Below are positions 1-9,102 of a stretch of 64,000 nucleotides of DNA, one piece after another. The DNA comes from Gillisella vitis. Lineage in GTDB: Bacteria; Pseudomonadota; Alphaproteobacteria; Rhizobiales; Rhizobiaceae. The stretch is from contig NZ_LMVL02000003.1 in assembly GCF_001541345.2 (NCBI RefSeq), positions 186,001 to 250,000 on the forward strand, in the 5' to 3' direction. Position numbers and translations under genes: made by a program. Within the stretch, counting starts at the first letter, position 1, and every line of letters begins with the position of its first letter. The notes beneath the pieces are model-generated. The model was not told where the DNA came from, made no database searches, and saw only the letters and a program-made list of their open reading frames with translations.

Positions 1-1542
1 GTATTCTTCCATGTCCCCTTCGAATGTGGTGACGGTGCCGTTATTGACCAGCCAGAGCCGGTCCACCGTCGCTTCGATCAGGTGGCGATCATGGGAGATC
101 AGGATAACGGCGCCATCGTAATCGTTCAGCGCTTCGATCAGCGCGCGGCGGCTGTCGATGTCGAGATGGTTGGTCGGCTCATCAAGGATCAGCAGGTTGG
201 GGGCGTGAAAGGCGGCAAGGCCCATCAGCAACCGGGCCTTTTCTCCACCGGACAAATCCTTGGCGGCTGTCGCCATCTTTTCGGTGGCCAGCCCCATCTG
301 GGCGACGCGAGCGCGCACCTTGGCTTCCGGTGCCTGCGGCATCAACCGGCGCACGTGTTCCACTGGCGTATCTCCCGGCACCAGATCGTCCAGCTGATGT
401 TGGGCGAAGAAGCCGATCTTCAGGCTTGGCGCCAGCCGCAGGTCGCCACTTTCCGGCGGAAGACGACCGGAAATGAATTTGGCGAAGGTGGATTTACCAT
501 TACCGTTTGATCCCAGCAGCGCGATGCGGTCATCCGCATCGATGCGCAGGTTGAGGTTCTTGAGGATCGGCTTGCCGGGTTCGTATCCAACGGAACCGCC
601 ATTGATGGCGATGATTGGCGAGGCGGGCTGCTTTTCCGGCTCCGGGAAGGTTATCGGCTGGACGTGATCCTCGATGACTGCGGAGACCGTGCCCATGCGC
701 TCCAGCGCTTTCACGCGGCTCTGGGCCTGTTTGGCCTTGGAGGCCTTGGCCTTGAACCGGTCAATGAAGCTTTGCAGATGCTTGCGCGCCGCATCGCTCT
801 TGGCCTTCGACTTCATCTGCAATTCGTCGTTCTCGGCCTTCTGGCGCTCGAACTGGTCATAGCCGCCGCGATAGAAGGTCAGCTTTTTCTGGTCGAGATG
901 GACGATGGCATTGACCGCGTTGTTGAGCAGGTCGCGGTCATGGCTGATGATGATGACAGTGTGCGGGTAGCGGCGGATATAGTCTTCCAGCCACAGCGTG
1001 CCTTCAAGGTCGAGATAGTTGGTCGGTTCGTCCAACAACAGCAAGTCCGGCTCGGCAAACAGCACCGAGGCCAGTGCCACGCGCATCCGCCAGCCGCCGG
1101 AAAAGGCCGAGGCTGGGCGCAACTGCGCTTCCTGATCGAAGCCGAGACCGGCAAGAATGCTGGAGGCGCGGGCTTCCGCCGAATGGGCATCGATATCCAC
1201 CAGCCGCATCTGGATGTCGGCGATCCGGTTCGGGTCGGTGGCCGTTTCTGCCTCCGCCATCAGCGCGGTGCGCTCCTTATCGGCAGCCAACACGATTTCG
1301 ATCAGGCTGTCCTCGGTGCCGGGGGCTTCCTGCGCCACCTGACCGATCTTGGCATTCTTGGGAATGGAGACCGAGCCACTTTCGGCGCCCAGGTCGCCGG
1401 TGATCACCCTGAACAGGGTGGATTTTCCGGCACCATTGCGGCCGACAAGACCCGCTTTCGTGCCTGTTGGCAGCGAAATGCTGGCGTGGTCAATCAGCAG
1501 GCGGCCTGCAATACGGGCGGAGACGTCATTGATGGTAATCAT
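1..1542 (-). CDS. ABC-F family ATPase (3' end cut by window)
   Basis: Two ATP-binding cassettes on one chain with no membrane segment, the layout of ABC-F proteins (Uup/EttA type), which act on the ribosome rather than as transporters. It reads leftward from ATG at 1542 (MITIND...) and is still open at base 1, giving 514 residues; family members have about 600-630, so roughly the last 100 are missing. Visible motifs: Walker A GLVGRNGAGKST near residue 30, LLLLDEPTNYLDLEGT in cassette 1, a second Walker A LLGSNGNGKST near 342, signature LSGGEKARL near 425 and LILDEPT near 450. The acidic linker typical of the family lies between the cassettes. The exact subfamily cannot be told without the C-terminus. 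Confidence 0.9.
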   Translation of the reverse strand, partial: MITINDVSARIAGRLLIDHASISLPTGTKAGLVGRNGAGKSTLFRVITGDLGAESGSVSIPKNAKIGQVAQEAPGTEDSLIEIVLAADKERTALMAEAETATDPNRIADIQMRLVDIDAHSAEARASSILAGLGFDQEAQLRPASAFSGGWRMRVALASVLFAEPDLLLLDEPTNYLDLEGTLWLEDYIRRYPHTVIIISHDRDLLNNAVNAIVHLDQKKLTFYRGGYDQFERQKAENDELQMKSKAKSDAARKHLQSFIDRFKAKASKAKQAQSRVKALERMGTVSAVIEDHVQPITFPEPEKQPASPIIAINGGSVGYEPGKPILKNLNLRIDADDRIALLGSNGNGKSTFAKFISGRLPPESGDLRLAPSLKIGFFAQHQLDDLVPGDTPVEHVRRLMPQAPEAKVRARVAQMGLATEKMATAAKDLSGGEKARLLMGLAAFHAPNLLILDEPTNHLDIDSRRALIEALNDYDGAVILISHDRHLIEATVDRLWLVNNGTVTTFEGDMEEY

Positions 1543-1662
1543 GGCTGGCGTTTTGGCCGATGATGGCCGGGAAGGCAAGGGGGCGGGAGTGGGGAAGGGC
1601 GTCAGTCTTGATGTTGATGGCTGATATAAGCATTTTTGATTTGAATAGTTGGGACGATTGAC

Positions 1663-1677
1663 ATCCGATAGTCGGAT
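1663..1677. promoter_or_regulatory. Small dyad in front of the GST-like gene
   Basis: ATCCGA-TAG-TCGGAT is a perfect 6-bp inverted repeat with a 3-nt centre, lying 25 bp before the ATG at 1702 and overlapping a TTGACA at 1658. It could be an operator, but no regulator is known to me for it. Confidence 0.3.
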
Positions 1678-1701
1678 CGTTTCGACCGGAGGCCACCACC
1701 G

Positions 1702-2382
1702 ATGACCCGACTTCTCTACTCACTTGCAGGAACAGACCTCACTCGTCCGTTTTCACCGCATTGCTGGAAGATCATCCTGGCGCTGCGCCACAAGGGATTG
1801 AGCTTCGAGGAAAAGCCGCTGGCTTTTACCGAAATTCCAACGGTGGAGGAGGGTGTCTCGAAACTGGTGCCGATCCTGCGCGATGGCGATACCGTGGTCG
1901 CGGACAGTTTCCAGATCGCGCTTTATCTGGAAGAGGCCTATCCGGATCGTCCCAGCCTGTTTCGCGGCGAGGGCGGCAAGGCTCTGGCACGGTTTGTGGA
2001 AGGCTATTCGCAATCCACCATCCATCCGGCCATCAGTGCCATCATCCTGATGGACATTTATAATATGATCTCTCCAGCTGATCAGGCGCATTTTCGCAAA
2101 ACCCGCGAAGCGCTGTTCGGCAAGGTGCTGGAAGAGATTTTCCCCGATCGCGACGGTGCGATTGCGGCTTTTCCGGCAAAACTCCAGCCTTTGCGGCATA
2201 TGCTGCGCTCGCAACCTTTTATCGGCGGGGAAAAGCCATTGTTTGCCGATTACATCGTGTTTGGCGCATTCCAATGGTTGAAGATCGTCACAGGCTCGAT
2301 CTTCCTGCCCGAAGACGATCCGGCAGCGCAATGGTTTGAGCGCTGCGCGGCTCTTGGCTTGGCGCAGGCTGACGCAGCATAA
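1702..2382 (+). CDS. Glutathione S-transferase-like protein
   Basis: 226 residues. The N-terminal part (about 1-80) is a thioredoxin-like GST domain: LLYSLAGTDLTRPFSPHCWK is followed by a cis-Pro context (KLVPILRDGD) and the glutathione-contact pattern VVADSFQIALYLEEAYP. The rest is a helical GST C-terminal domain. The FSPHCWK stretch puts a Cys in the first helix and recalls the beta-etherase/LigE-like branch, so a glutathione conjugation or reduction role is likely but the substrate is unknown. GGAGG at 1688-1692 supports the ATG at 1702. It stands alone, between the leftward ABC-F gene and ndk. Confidence 0.8.
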   Translation: MTRLLYSLAGTDLTRPFSPHCWKIILALRHKGLSFEEKPLAFTEIPTVEEGVSKLVPILRDGDTVVADSFQIALYLEEAYPDRPSLFRGEGGKALARFVEGYSQSTIHPAISAIILMDIYNMISPADQAHFRKTREALFGKVLEEIFPDRDGAIAAFPAKLQPLRHMLRSQPFIGGEKPLFADYIVFGAFQWLKIVTGSIFLPEDDPAAQWFERCAALGLAQADAA

Positions 2383-2410
2383 AGGCCTCGTCATGTGACG
2401 GTGGCGTGAA

Positions 2411-2439
2411 ATTCGCGTCTCCCCCTTGTCTTCGCGAAT
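2411..2439 (+). promoter_or_regulatory. Hairpin in the ndk leader
   Basis: ATTCGCG (2411-2417) pairs with CGCGAAT (2433-2439) around a 15-nt C-rich loop, 50 nt before the ndk start. No U-tract follows, so it is a possible leader structure or operator rather than a clear terminator. Confidence 0.3.
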
Positions 2440-2488
2440 CGGGGCAGGTAGAAACCGCCCACTTTCCCTACAAACAAAGGACGAGACG

Positions 2489-2911
2489 ATGGCGATTGAA
2501 CGCACCTTTTCGATGATCAAGCCGGATGCAACCAAGCGTAACCTGACGGGCGCGATCACCAAGGTTTTTGAAGACAACGGCCTGCGTGTTGTTGCTTCGA
2601 AGCGCGTCTGGATGAGCACGCGCGAAGCTGAAGGCTTCTACGCTGTTCACAAGGAACGCCCTTTCTTTGGCGAACTGGTTGAAGGCATGACGTCCGGCCC
2701 AACCGTGGTTCAGGTTCTGGAAGGCGAAGGCGCCATCCTCAAGAACCGCGAAATCATGGGCGCGACCAACCCTGCCCAAGCTGCCGAAGGCACGATCCGC
2801 AAGCAGTTCGCCCTCTCCATCGGCGAAAATTCCGTTCACGGCTCCGACGCCCCGGAAACCGCCGCTGAAGAAATCGCTTACTGGTTCGCAGCGACCGAAA
2901 TCGTCGGCTGA
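2489..2911 (+). CDS. ndk: Nucleoside diphosphate kinase
   Basis: 140 residues, the standard length. Transfers the gamma-phosphate of ATP to NDPs by a ping-pong mechanism through a phosphohistidine, balancing cytoplasmic NTP and dNTP pools. The start [18 protein letters not shown] is the conserved Ndk N-terminus; the catalytic His is H117 in [13 protein letters not shown] at 2476-2481 fits the ATG at 2489; an in-frame upstream extension to 2426 lacks family similarity. A rho-independent terminator follows at 2956. Confidence 0.97.
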   Translation: MAIERTFSMIKPDATKRNLTGAITKVFEDNGLRVVASKRVWMSTREAEGFYAVHKERPFFGELVEGMTSGPTVVQVLEGEGAILKNREIMGATNPAQAAEGTIRKQFALSIGENSVHGSDAPETAAEEIAYWFAATEIVG

Positions 2912-2955
2912 GCCTCTTCGAGGCTCTTGGCTTATAGAATATTTGAAATAAAAAG

Positions 2956-2982
2956 ACCGGGGCCGTGAGGCTCCGGTTTTTT
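2956..2982. terminator. Terminator between ndk and moaE, probably bidirectional
   Basis: Nine-pair stem (ACCGGGGCC with GGCTCCGGT, one G-U pair) around the loop GTGA, followed by six T on the + strand and preceded by a run of A that gives T on the other strand. It serves ndk and possibly moaE, whose stop codon (2982-2984) touches it. Confidence 0.85.
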
Positions 2983-3452
2983 CATGTCCACCGGTCGCGG
3001 GCCGCGTCGTCGGCGTCACGGGCGGCGACCCAGCCGCCTGACGTGCCATCCTTGCCATGCTCCTTCTTCCAGAAGGGGGCGGCGGTTTTCAGGAAATCCA
3101 TCACGAAATTGGCACCATCGAAGGCCGCTTGTCGGTGGCTTGAGGCGGCGATTACCAGCACGATCTGTTCGCCAGCGGCGATCTTGCCATAGCGATGCAG
3201 CACGGTCAGCGCCATCAGATCGAACCGCTCGATGGCAAGCGTGGCAATCCGGTTCATCTCGGCTTCTGCCATGCCGGGGTAATGTTCCAATTCCAGCGCA
3301 TTGAGCCTGCCCTGTTCATCCCGGCAAAGTCCGACGAAGGAAACCAACGCGCCGATATCTGTGCGGCCCGTAGTGATCAGTGCGGCCTCGGCGGCGGCAT
3401 CGAAGTCCTCGCGCTGGACCCGGATCAGAGGCGGCACCATGGCCTCAACCAC
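2982..3452 (-). CDS. moaE: Molybdopterin synthase catalytic subunit
   Basis: 156 residues. With MoaD it adds two sulfurs to precursor Z (cPMP) to form molybdopterin. Family features: GALVSFVGLCRD near the N-terminus, HYPGMAEAEM, HRYGKIAAGEQIV, SSHRQAAF and the active-site region FWKKEH, where the lysines are expected catalytic residues. Its start overlaps moaD by 8 bp, so the two are translationally coupled. The ATG at 3440 (MVPP) is an alternative start. A molybdopterin oxidoreductase lies at 10030 in this window. Confidence 0.95.
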   Translation of the reverse strand: MVEAMVPPLIRVQREDFDAAAEAALITTGRTDIGALVSFVGLCRDEQGRLNALELEHYPGMAEAEMNRIATLAIERFDLMALTVLHRYGKIAAGEQIVLVIAASSHRQAAFDGANFVMDFLKTAAPFWKKEHGKDGTSGGWVAARDADDAARDRWT

Positions 3453-3702
3453 CGGTCATCGGCGGAAACAGGCCGATTTCGCGCGCACCGGCCAAAAGCT
3501 CGTCATGCTCGACATGTTCCTGATTGACAGCAATACGAATGGCGTTTGGAAATTGCAGCGCCTCGGCGTAATTCTCGCCGCGTTCAGTTAGATAGGCGAT
3601 CAGGTCGGCGCCGGTTTTGACCTGCTCGGGCAGAGCAAACTCTTCCTCGTCGAGGCCGATCTTTTCACGCACCCAGGCGAAATAGACGAGCTTGACGGTC
3701 AT
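3445..3702 (-). CDS. moaD: Molybdopterin synthase sulfur carrier subunit
   Basis: 85 residues with a ubiquitin-like fold and the required C-terminal Gly-Gly (PPMTGG), which is adenylated and thiocarboxylated to carry sulfur to MoaE. The N-terminus VKLVYFAWVREKIG and the motif IRIAVNQEHV are typical. It overlaps pgsA by 4 bp (ATGA) and moaE by 8 bp, so pgsA-moaD-moaE is one unit. Confidence 0.95.
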   Translation of the reverse strand: MTVKLVYFAWVREKIGLDEEEFALPEQVKTGADLIAYLTERGENYAEALQFPNAIRIAVNQEHVEHDELLAGAREIGLFPPMTGG

Positions 3703-4289
3703 TCGTCCACCATATGCTTCACACCGGCTTTGAAATAGTCATAGCCAGTATACATGGTCAGCGCGGCGGCGATCCACAACAGGCCGATGCCGATCTGGGT
3801 GGTGTAAGGCAGAACCTTATCGCCCGCCGGACCGGCCAGCAGAAAAGCCAGCGCCACCATCTGCACAGTGGTTTTCCACTTGGCGATCCGCGTCACCGGC
3901 ACGCTGACCTTCAGCTCGGCCAGATATTCCCGAAGGCCGGAGACCAGAATTTCGCGGCAGAGGATAATGATGGCGGCCCAAAGCGACCAGCCGGCAATGG
4001 TTTTTTCGGTATCGGCCGCCATCAGCAACAGGCAGGTGGCGACCAGCAGTTTGTCGGCAATCGGGTCGAGCATCCGGCCGATATTGGAGGTCTGGTTCCA
4101 GATTCGGGCCAGATAGCCGTCGAAGAAATCGGTAATCGAGGCGACAACAAAAATCGCCAGCGCAGCCCAACGGGCAAAGTCGGTGCTTTGCAGCTTGCCT
4201 TCCAGATAGAAGCACAGAACGATCAACGGCACGGCCAGAATACGGCCATAAGTCAACAGGTTGGGGATGCTGTAGGTACGCGAAGCCAT
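3699..4289 (-). CDS. pgsA: CDP-diacylglycerol-glycerol-3-phosphate 3-phosphatidyltransferase
   Basis: 196-residue inner-membrane enzyme making phosphatidylglycerophosphate, the committed step to phosphatidylglycerol and cardiolipin. The CDP-alcohol phosphotransferase motif D-G-x2-A-R-x8-G-x3-D-x3-D is complete: D57, G58, A61, R62, G71, D75, D79. Several hydrophobic segments span the chain. First gene of a leftward unit with moaD and moaE; about 215 bp separate it from uvrC upstream. Confidence 0.95.
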   Translation of the reverse strand: MASRTYSIPNLLTYGRILAVPLIVLCFYLEGKLQSTDFARWAALAIFVVASITDFFDGYLARIWNQTSNIGRMLDPIADKLLVATCLLLMAADTEKTIAGWSLWAAIIILCREILVSGLREYLAELKVSVPVTRIAKWKTTVQMVALAFLLAGPAGDKVLPYTTQIGIGLLWIAAALTMYTGYDYFKAGVKHMVDE

Positions 4290-4504
4290 GATGCCCTGTC
4301 TTTGTTATGAAGCGCTGGAAGATGGCGCTTAGGAAGATCGATCGTCAAGCCGGTAAAATGTAGTGTGGTTCACTTTATATGGGCACTTGGCTTGCCTGTA
4401 ACACTGTTTATCTGCCGCATAATGTTCCTTTTGCGCCGATTCAGGCACAGAAATTATGCCGTGGAATTTCTGCGATGGAAAAGGCCATTTTGTGCCCGGT
4501 CTCG

Positions 4505-6544
4505 CTACTCGCCGCTGTTTTCATGAAAATGATTGTAAATTTGTCGTGCGACGGCTTCCGAAATGCCATCCACCGCCATTAGATCGTTCATCGCTGCCCT
4601 TGAGACCGCCTTGGCCGTGCCGAAATGCTGTAACAGCGCCCGTTTGCGGGTCGGCCCGATGCCGCCGATTTCATCCAGCGGGTTCTTGACCATTTCCTTC
4701 TTACGCCGCGCCCGGTGCGAGCCGATGGCAAAGCGATGCGCTTCATCCCGCAGCCGCTGGATGAAATACAGTACCGGATCGCGTGGCGGTAAGGTGAAGT
4801 CCGGCTTGCCCTCGGCAAAAAAGCGTTCGCGGCCCGCATCGCGGTCAACGCCCTTGGCGACGCCGATGGCGGTGACGCAATCGGTAATGTCCAGTTCCTT
4901 CAAAATCGCCCTGACGGCGGTCATCTGGCCCTGTCCACCATCGATCAGGATCACGTCGGGCCAGGCCGGGAAAACCGCATCCGCGCCTTCCTCGGTGACA
5001 GTTTTGCGGTCCGGCTTGCCTTCTTCCTTCAACAGTCGCGAAAAGCGCCTTGTCATCACTTCGCGCATCATGCCGAAGTCGTCGCCGGGGGTGATGTCGG
5101 TCGATTTGATGTTGAACTTGCGATACTGGTTGCGCACGAAGCCTTCCGGCCCAGCGACGACCATGCCGCCCACCGCATTGGTCCCCATGATGTGGGAATT
5201 GTCGTAGATCTCGATCCGACGTGGCACATAAGAGAGTGCGAATGTCTCGGCAAAGCCTTTCAGCAAGCGTTCCTGCGAGGCCGTCTCCGCCAGCTTGCGG
5301 CCATGCGCTTCACGAGCATTGCCATGCACATGCTCGACCAGATCCTTCTTCTCGCCGCGCTGCGGCACCAGGATCGTCACCTTGTAACCAGCCTTCTCGG
5401 AGAGCGCGAGACTCAACAGATCCTGTTCGTCAATCCCCTCCGACAGCAGGACTTGGCGGGGGCAGGGCTTGTCGTCGTAAAACTGTGCCAGAAAGGCGCT
5501 CAACACTTCCGCGCCGGTCATTTGCGGATCGGCCTTCGGGAAATAGGCGCGGTTGCCCCAGTTCTGTCCCGTCCTGAAAAAGAACACCTGGATACAGGTC
5601 AGTCCGCCCTCGTGATGGATGGCGAAAATATCGGCTTCCTCGACGCCAGCCGGGTTGATGCCCTGGTGGCTCTGCACATGGGAGAGGCCTGCCAGACGGT
5701 CGCGGAACACGGCGGCGCGTTCGAAATCCAGCTCTTCCGCCGCCTCGTTCATGGTCCGCGCCATGGCTTCCTTGACGTTTTGGCTCTTGCCAGAGAGGAA
5801 ATCCTTGGCTTCCTTCACCAGCACACCATAATCGGCATCGCTGATTTCATGGGTGCAGGGGCCGGAACAGCGCTTGATTTGATAAAGAAGGCAGGGTCGC
5901 GTGCGGCTTTCGAACACGCTGTCAGTGCAGGTACGCAACAGAAAGGCCCGTTGCAGCGAATTGATGGTGCGGCCAACAGCGCCCGCCGAGGCGAAGGGGC
6001 CGAAATAATCGCCCTTGCGGGCGCGCGCACCGCGATGCTTGTAAATGGCGGGGGCGCGGCCATCGCCGGTAATCAGGATATAGGGAAAGCTCTTGTCGTC
6101 GCGCAACAGCACGTTATAGCGCGGCCGCAAACGCTTGATCAGATTGGCTTCGAGCAACAGCGCCTCGACCTCGGTGCGGGTCGTGACGAATTCCATATGG
6201 GCGGTTTCGCGCACCATGCGGGTCAAGCGGTTGGAATGCAGGCGGCCTTGCGCGTAATTGCTGACGCGCTTTTTCAGGCTGCGGGCCTTGCCGACATAAA
6301 GGACGTCGCCGTCGCCATTCATCATCCGGTAGACGCCGGGATTATTGGGCAGCTTCTTGACGAATTCGGCAATCAGGTCGGCGCCGGTCAGGCCGCTGCC
6401 ATGCAGGGCGCCTTCGTTCCAGTCGATCGGCGGCAACACGGCAGCGATCGCGGGGTCGATTGCGCCCTCTACCGCAATGTCGTCCTCGTCATCTTCTGTG
6501 CCATCATAGAGAATGCCGCCTTCCGGCTGCTTCCCTGGGGTCAT
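4505..6544 (-). CDS. uvrC: Excinuclease ABC subunit C
   Basis: 679 residues from the ATG at 6544, chosen because it forms an ATGA overlap with the stop of the upstream SDR gene; a start at 6577 would add 11 residues. UvrC makes both incisions in nucleotide excision repair. Seen in order: a GIY-YIG nuclease domain ([21 protein letters not shown]), a UVR motif for UvrB binding in the middle, an RNase H-like second nuclease domain with [10 protein letters not shown], and C-terminal helix-hairpin-helix repeats ([31 protein letters not shown]). The acidic N-terminal extension of about 60 residues is longer than in E. coli. Confidence 0.97.
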   Translation of the reverse strand: MTPGKQPEGGILYDGTEDDEDDIAVEGAIDPAIAAVLPPIDWNEGALHGSGLTGADLIAEFVKKLPNNPGVYRMMNGDGDVLYVGKARSLKKRVSNYAQGRLHSNRLTRMVRETAHMEFVTTRTEVEALLLEANLIKRLRPRYNVLLRDDKSFPYILITGDGRAPAIYKHRGARARKGDYFGPFASAGAVGRTINSLQRAFLLRTCTDSVFESRTRPCLLYQIKRCSGPCTHEISDADYGVLVKEAKDFLSGKSQNVKEAMARTMNEAAEELDFERAAVFRDRLAGLSHVQSHQGINPAGVEEADIFAIHHEGGLTCIQVFFFRTGQNWGNRAYFPKADPQMTGAEVLSAFLAQFYDDKPCPRQVLLSEGIDEQDLLSLALSEKAGYKVTILVPQRGEKKDLVEHVHGNAREAHGRKLAETASQERLLKGFAETFALSYVPRRIEIYDNSHIMGTNAVGGMVVAGPEGFVRNQYRKFNIKSTDITPGDDFGMMREVMTRRFSRLLKEEGKPDRKTVTEEGADAVFPAWPDVILIDGGQGQMTAVRAILKELDITDCVTAIGVAKGVDRDAGRERFFAEGKPDFTLPPRDPVLYFIQRLRDEAHRFAIGSHRARRKKEMVKNPLDEIGGIGPTRKRALLQHFGTAKAVSRAAMNDLMAVDGISEAVARQIYNHFHENSGE

Positions 6545-7341
6545 TCCGCAATCTCCGTACCGTTTGCGCCGGGCCAAATCAAATGTTGCCCGCCATCGAG
6601 GGCGAACATTTGGCCGGTGATCGATGGCGTGTCAAAAAGAAAGCGGATGGTGCGGCCGAATTCTTCAAGACCCGCACCCTGCTTCAGCGGCAGGCTATCG
6701 ATCTGGGCCTGGAAATCCTTCTGCTCCTGCCGCTCGCTTTTCAGTGTCGGGCCGGGGCCGATGGCATTTACCCGGATCTGTGGGGCAAAGGCCTGCGCCA
6801 TGGTTCTCGTCGCCGTCCACAAGGTGGATTTCGACAATGTATAGGAAAAGAAGGTTGGTTTCAGAGCCAATACCCGCTGATCGATGATGTTGACGATCAG
6901 GCCAGAGCCATTGTCCGGCACCTGCCGATGAAATTCAGCGGCGAGAATGGCCGGAGCGCGGACATGGATATCGAAATGGGCGGCGAAATGCTCCGCATTG
7001 AACTGGTCTGCCTTGTCATCCACAAACACCGAGGCATTGTTGACCAGCAGACCGAGAGGGCCGAGGGCTTGAGATGCATTGGCGATCAGCGCCTGGGTCT
7101 CTGCAATGTCGCGAAGATCGGCTTTCAGCGCCACCGCTTTGCCGCCCTTGGAACTTATCCGGTCTGCCAGAGTTTCAGCTTCGTCAAGAGAAGCATGGGT
7201 GTGGATGGCGACGGCAAAACCGTTGTCTGCCAGATCCTCCGCAATGGCACGGCCAATCCGTTTGGCGGAAGCGGTGACAAGTGCGGTTCTTGGGGCGGTT
7301 TGTGGCCCAGCGGTTGGACGAGGGGCGGACATGCTCTTCAC
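6541..7341 (-). CDS. SDR family oxidoreductase (pteridine reductase-like)
   Basis: 266 residues, NAD(P)-binding Rossmann fold. The cofactor motif reads [12 protein letters not shown] (families usually have TGxxxxIG; the first Gly is Ala here), then NNAS, a loop VNIIDQRV and the catalytic YTLSK. The AKRIG pattern and DQRV resemble the FolM/pteridine reductase branch, so dihydromonapterin or dihydrobiopterin reduction is a reasonable but unproved guess. Translationally coupled to uvrC by ATGA. MSAPRP four codons inside (7332) is an alternative start. Confidence 0.8.
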   Translation of the reverse strand: MKSMSAPRPTAGPQTAPRTALVTASAKRIGRAIAEDLADNGFAVAIHTHASLDEAETLADRISSKGGKAVALKADLRDIAETQALIANASQALGPLGLLVNNASVFVDDKADQFNAEHFAAHFDIHVRAPAILAAEFHRQVPDNGSGLIVNIIDQRVLALKPTFFSYTLSKSTLWTATRTMAQAFAPQIRVNAIGPGPTLKSERQEQKDFQAQIDSLPLKQGAGLEEFGRTIRFLFDTPSITGQMFALDGGQHLIWPGANGTEIAE

Positions 7342-7479
7342 CTTTTGTTATCTCCGGTTTTGTATGGACTGGCGAGACACGCACGGCGCCGCTGTCATGA
7401 CCTGCAAGATATATGGCAGGGGGTGGCTAAGTTGAAGGTCGCCAATCCTGGATTTCCAACCCTTTATTATTTGATGTCA

Positions 7480-7508
7480 CACGGCATTTACGAAAGTAAA
7501 ATGCCGTG
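7480..7508. repeat. Hairpin with GAAA tetraloop
   Basis: CACGGCATTT (7480-7489) pairs perfectly with AAATGCCGTG (7499-7508). Inside, AC/GT continue the stem with one bulged A and close a GAAA loop (7492-7495). It lies about 140 bp upstream of the SDR start and 240 bp upstream of the outer-membrane protein gene. No T-run follows on either strand. Confidence 0.55.
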
Positions 7509-7532
7509 AGCGCTAAGTAATATTTTGTTGAC

Positions 7533-7554
7533 GATTTGTTAGGGTTAACAAATC
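7533..7554. promoter_or_regulatory. Operator-like palindrome upstream of the outer-membrane protein gene
   Basis: GATTTGTTA-GGGT-TAACAAATC, a perfect 9-bp dyad, begins next to TTGACG (7528-7533). The size and symmetry suit a dimeric regulator; which one is unknown. Confidence 0.45.
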
Positions 7555-7746
7555 ACCTGTTGCACGAAAGCAACGTCTAAATTTTGCCTAGTGTTTGCCT
7601 AAAATATTTCACAATTCGGCTCTTCCAATTCCGCAATTGAGGGCCATTTTCAACACTGAAGCGGGCAGGGACATCCGTGCAGGTATTCGAACCGTAAGAG
7701 ACGACATGATCGCCATCGGTTCGTTTTATAAATAGGAGAATTTGGT

Positions 7747-8385
7747 ATGCGTACTCTCGTTATGATTTTGCTGGCATCGTCTGCTGGTCTTTCCCTCGTC
7801 ACCGGCGCTCACGCTGCCGATGCCGTTATGTCGGTGCCGGAAGCGCCCGCAGCCGTCGATATGCCGGCTCCGGTCACCAACTGGGCCGGTGCTTACGTCG
7901 GCGGTGCCGGCACCTATACAATGGGTCGTTCGCACGGCAGCAAGTTCAGCGCCCGTGCATTCGGTGGCCAGGTCTATGGTGGCTACAACATGCAGAACGA
8001 CAAGATCGTTTACGGTGGTGAAGCTGACATTGGTTATGACGGCAATGGTAGCCGCTCCGGCGCTGGCCTGACCGGCAAGCAGGGCGTAAACGGCTCTATT
8101 CGTGGCCGCGTCGGTTACGATCTCAACCCGTTCATGGTTTACGGTACGGCTGGTGTGGCTGCGGCTGACACCAAGATTTCCGGTGCAGGCGGTTCCGACA
8201 GCAAGGCTGCTCTCGGTTACACGGTCGGTGCAGGTGTCGAAGCCATGGTGACCAACAACATCACCACCCGTATCGAATACCGCTACACCGATTACCAGAA
8301 CAAGGACTACGACATCGGTGGTTCCAAGGTTTCGCGCGGCTTTGACGACCAGAGCGTCAAGGTTGGTATCGGCATGAAGTTCTGA
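7747..8385 (+). CDS. Outer-membrane beta-barrel protein (Omp25/Omp31/RopB type)
   Basis: 212 residues. A Sec signal peptide (residues 1-23, cleavage after AHA) is followed by a PAPVTNWAGAYVGG segment typical of the Omp31/RopB family, then alternating beta strands rich in Gly, Tyr and Asn (QVYGGYNMQND, GRVGYDLNPFMVYGTAGVA, TTRIEYRYTDYQNKDY) and a terminal Phe (GIGMKF), the outer-membrane insertion signal. Codon use is biased as for a highly expressed gene. Monocistronic, with a long upstream region and a strong terminator at 8409. Confidence 0.9.
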   Translation: MRTLVMILLASSAGLSLVTGAHAADAVMSVPEAPAAVDMPAPVTNWAGAYVGGAGTYTMGRSHGSKFSARAFGGQVYGGYNMQNDKIVYGGEADIGYDGNGSRSGAGLTGKQGVNGSIRGRVGYDLNPFMVYGTAGVAAADTKISGAGGSDSKAALGYTVGAGVEAMVTNNITTRIEYRYTDYQNKDYDIGGSKVSRGFDDQSVKVGIGMKF

Positions 8386-8408
8386 TCAGCCGATTGTTGT
8401 GATATCGA

Positions 8409-8438
8409 AAGAAGCCCGGCCTTAGCGCCGGGCTTCTT
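8409..8438. terminator. Terminator after the outer-membrane protein gene
   Basis: Perfect 12-bp stem AAGAAGCCCGGC / GCCGGGCTTCTT with loop CTTAGC, between two convergent genes (ends at 8385 and 8474), so it may serve both strands. Confidence 0.8.
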
Positions 8439-8473
8439 GATTCTGGGAAGACTTTTTAAGTCTGGGAACACTG

Positions 8474-9070
8474 TCAGGCTTGCGGTCGCAGCAACTGATA
8501 CCCATCGAATTTCTTGGCAAACAGCACCGGCCATTCGGTCAGCGCCACATGACCGTTTTCCCATTCGCCGGGAAAGCGCAGCATCAGGTAGTCGAGCAGG
8601 CCCGCCATGGAAAAATGGCCGCCGTTCAGCTTCTTGCCCATCTTCGGCATATGGGCTTCGAGATAGTCCAGCCCGCGTGTGACCTTTTCCCATTGCCGGT
8701 CGATATAGGGCTGGTGGATCTTTTCCGGCGGATGCAGGCGCTTCTCATAGACAATCGCCAGAAGGCAATCGGTGATGCCGTCGCACAGCGCTTCGAGCAC
8801 CTCGGCCTCGGTGCGCTTCTCGTCTTTTTTCGGATAGAGGCCACCGTCAGAGATGCGGTTCAGATACTGCATGATGGCGCGGCTGTCGTAAATCGCCTGG
8901 CCCTCGTCGGTAATCAGGGTCGGGATTTTGCCGAGCGGATTGTTGTCGATCAGGTCGGACGGATTGGCATTGGTGTCGACCTTGATTTCCTCAAGAGTGA
9001 TGCGGGTGGCGCGGGCGGCCATCCTGACCTTGGAGGAATAGGGTGAGGCGGGAGCATAAAGCAGCTTCAT
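8474..9070 (-). CDS. Glutathione S-transferase family protein
   Basis: 198 residues. Thioredoxin-like N-domain MKLLYAPASPYSSKVRM with the putative catalytic Ser in SPYSSKV, cis-Pro at GKIPTLITDEG, and the glutathione-binding pair DSRAIMQYL. The C-terminal helical domain follows from about residue 85. The Ser-type active site resembles stringent-starvation/GstB-like bacterial GSTs; no substrate can be assigned. It lies just downstream of rlmJ (32 bp gap) and could be co-transcribed with it. Confidence 0.85.
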   Translation of the reverse strand: MKLLYAPASPYSSKVRMAARATRITLEEIKVDTNANPSDLIDNNPLGKIPTLITDEGQAIYDSRAIMQYLNRISDGGLYPKKDEKRTEAEVLEALCDGITDCLLAIVYEKRLHPPEKIHQPYIDRQWEKVTRGLDYLEAHMPKMGKKLNGGHFSMAGLLDYLMLRFPGEWENGHVALTEWPVLFAKKFDGYQLLRPQA

Positions 9071-9102
9071 CGGTTTGGTCCTGTTCGCGTGTCAGGTGGA
9101 GT

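Larger units (their letters stand above)
7342..7746. other. Divergent intergenic region between SDR gene and outer-membrane protein gene
   Basis: 405 bp without a gene. It is AT-rich toward the right and holds two notable structures annotated separately: a tetraloop hairpin at 7480-7508 and a palindrome at 7533-7554. AGGAG precedes the ATG at 7747. Confidence 0.6.

Noticed and set aside
5192..6844. Rightward open frame of 550 codons opposite uvrC
   Set aside because: Antisense shadow of uvrC and the SDR gene; no RBS or domain.
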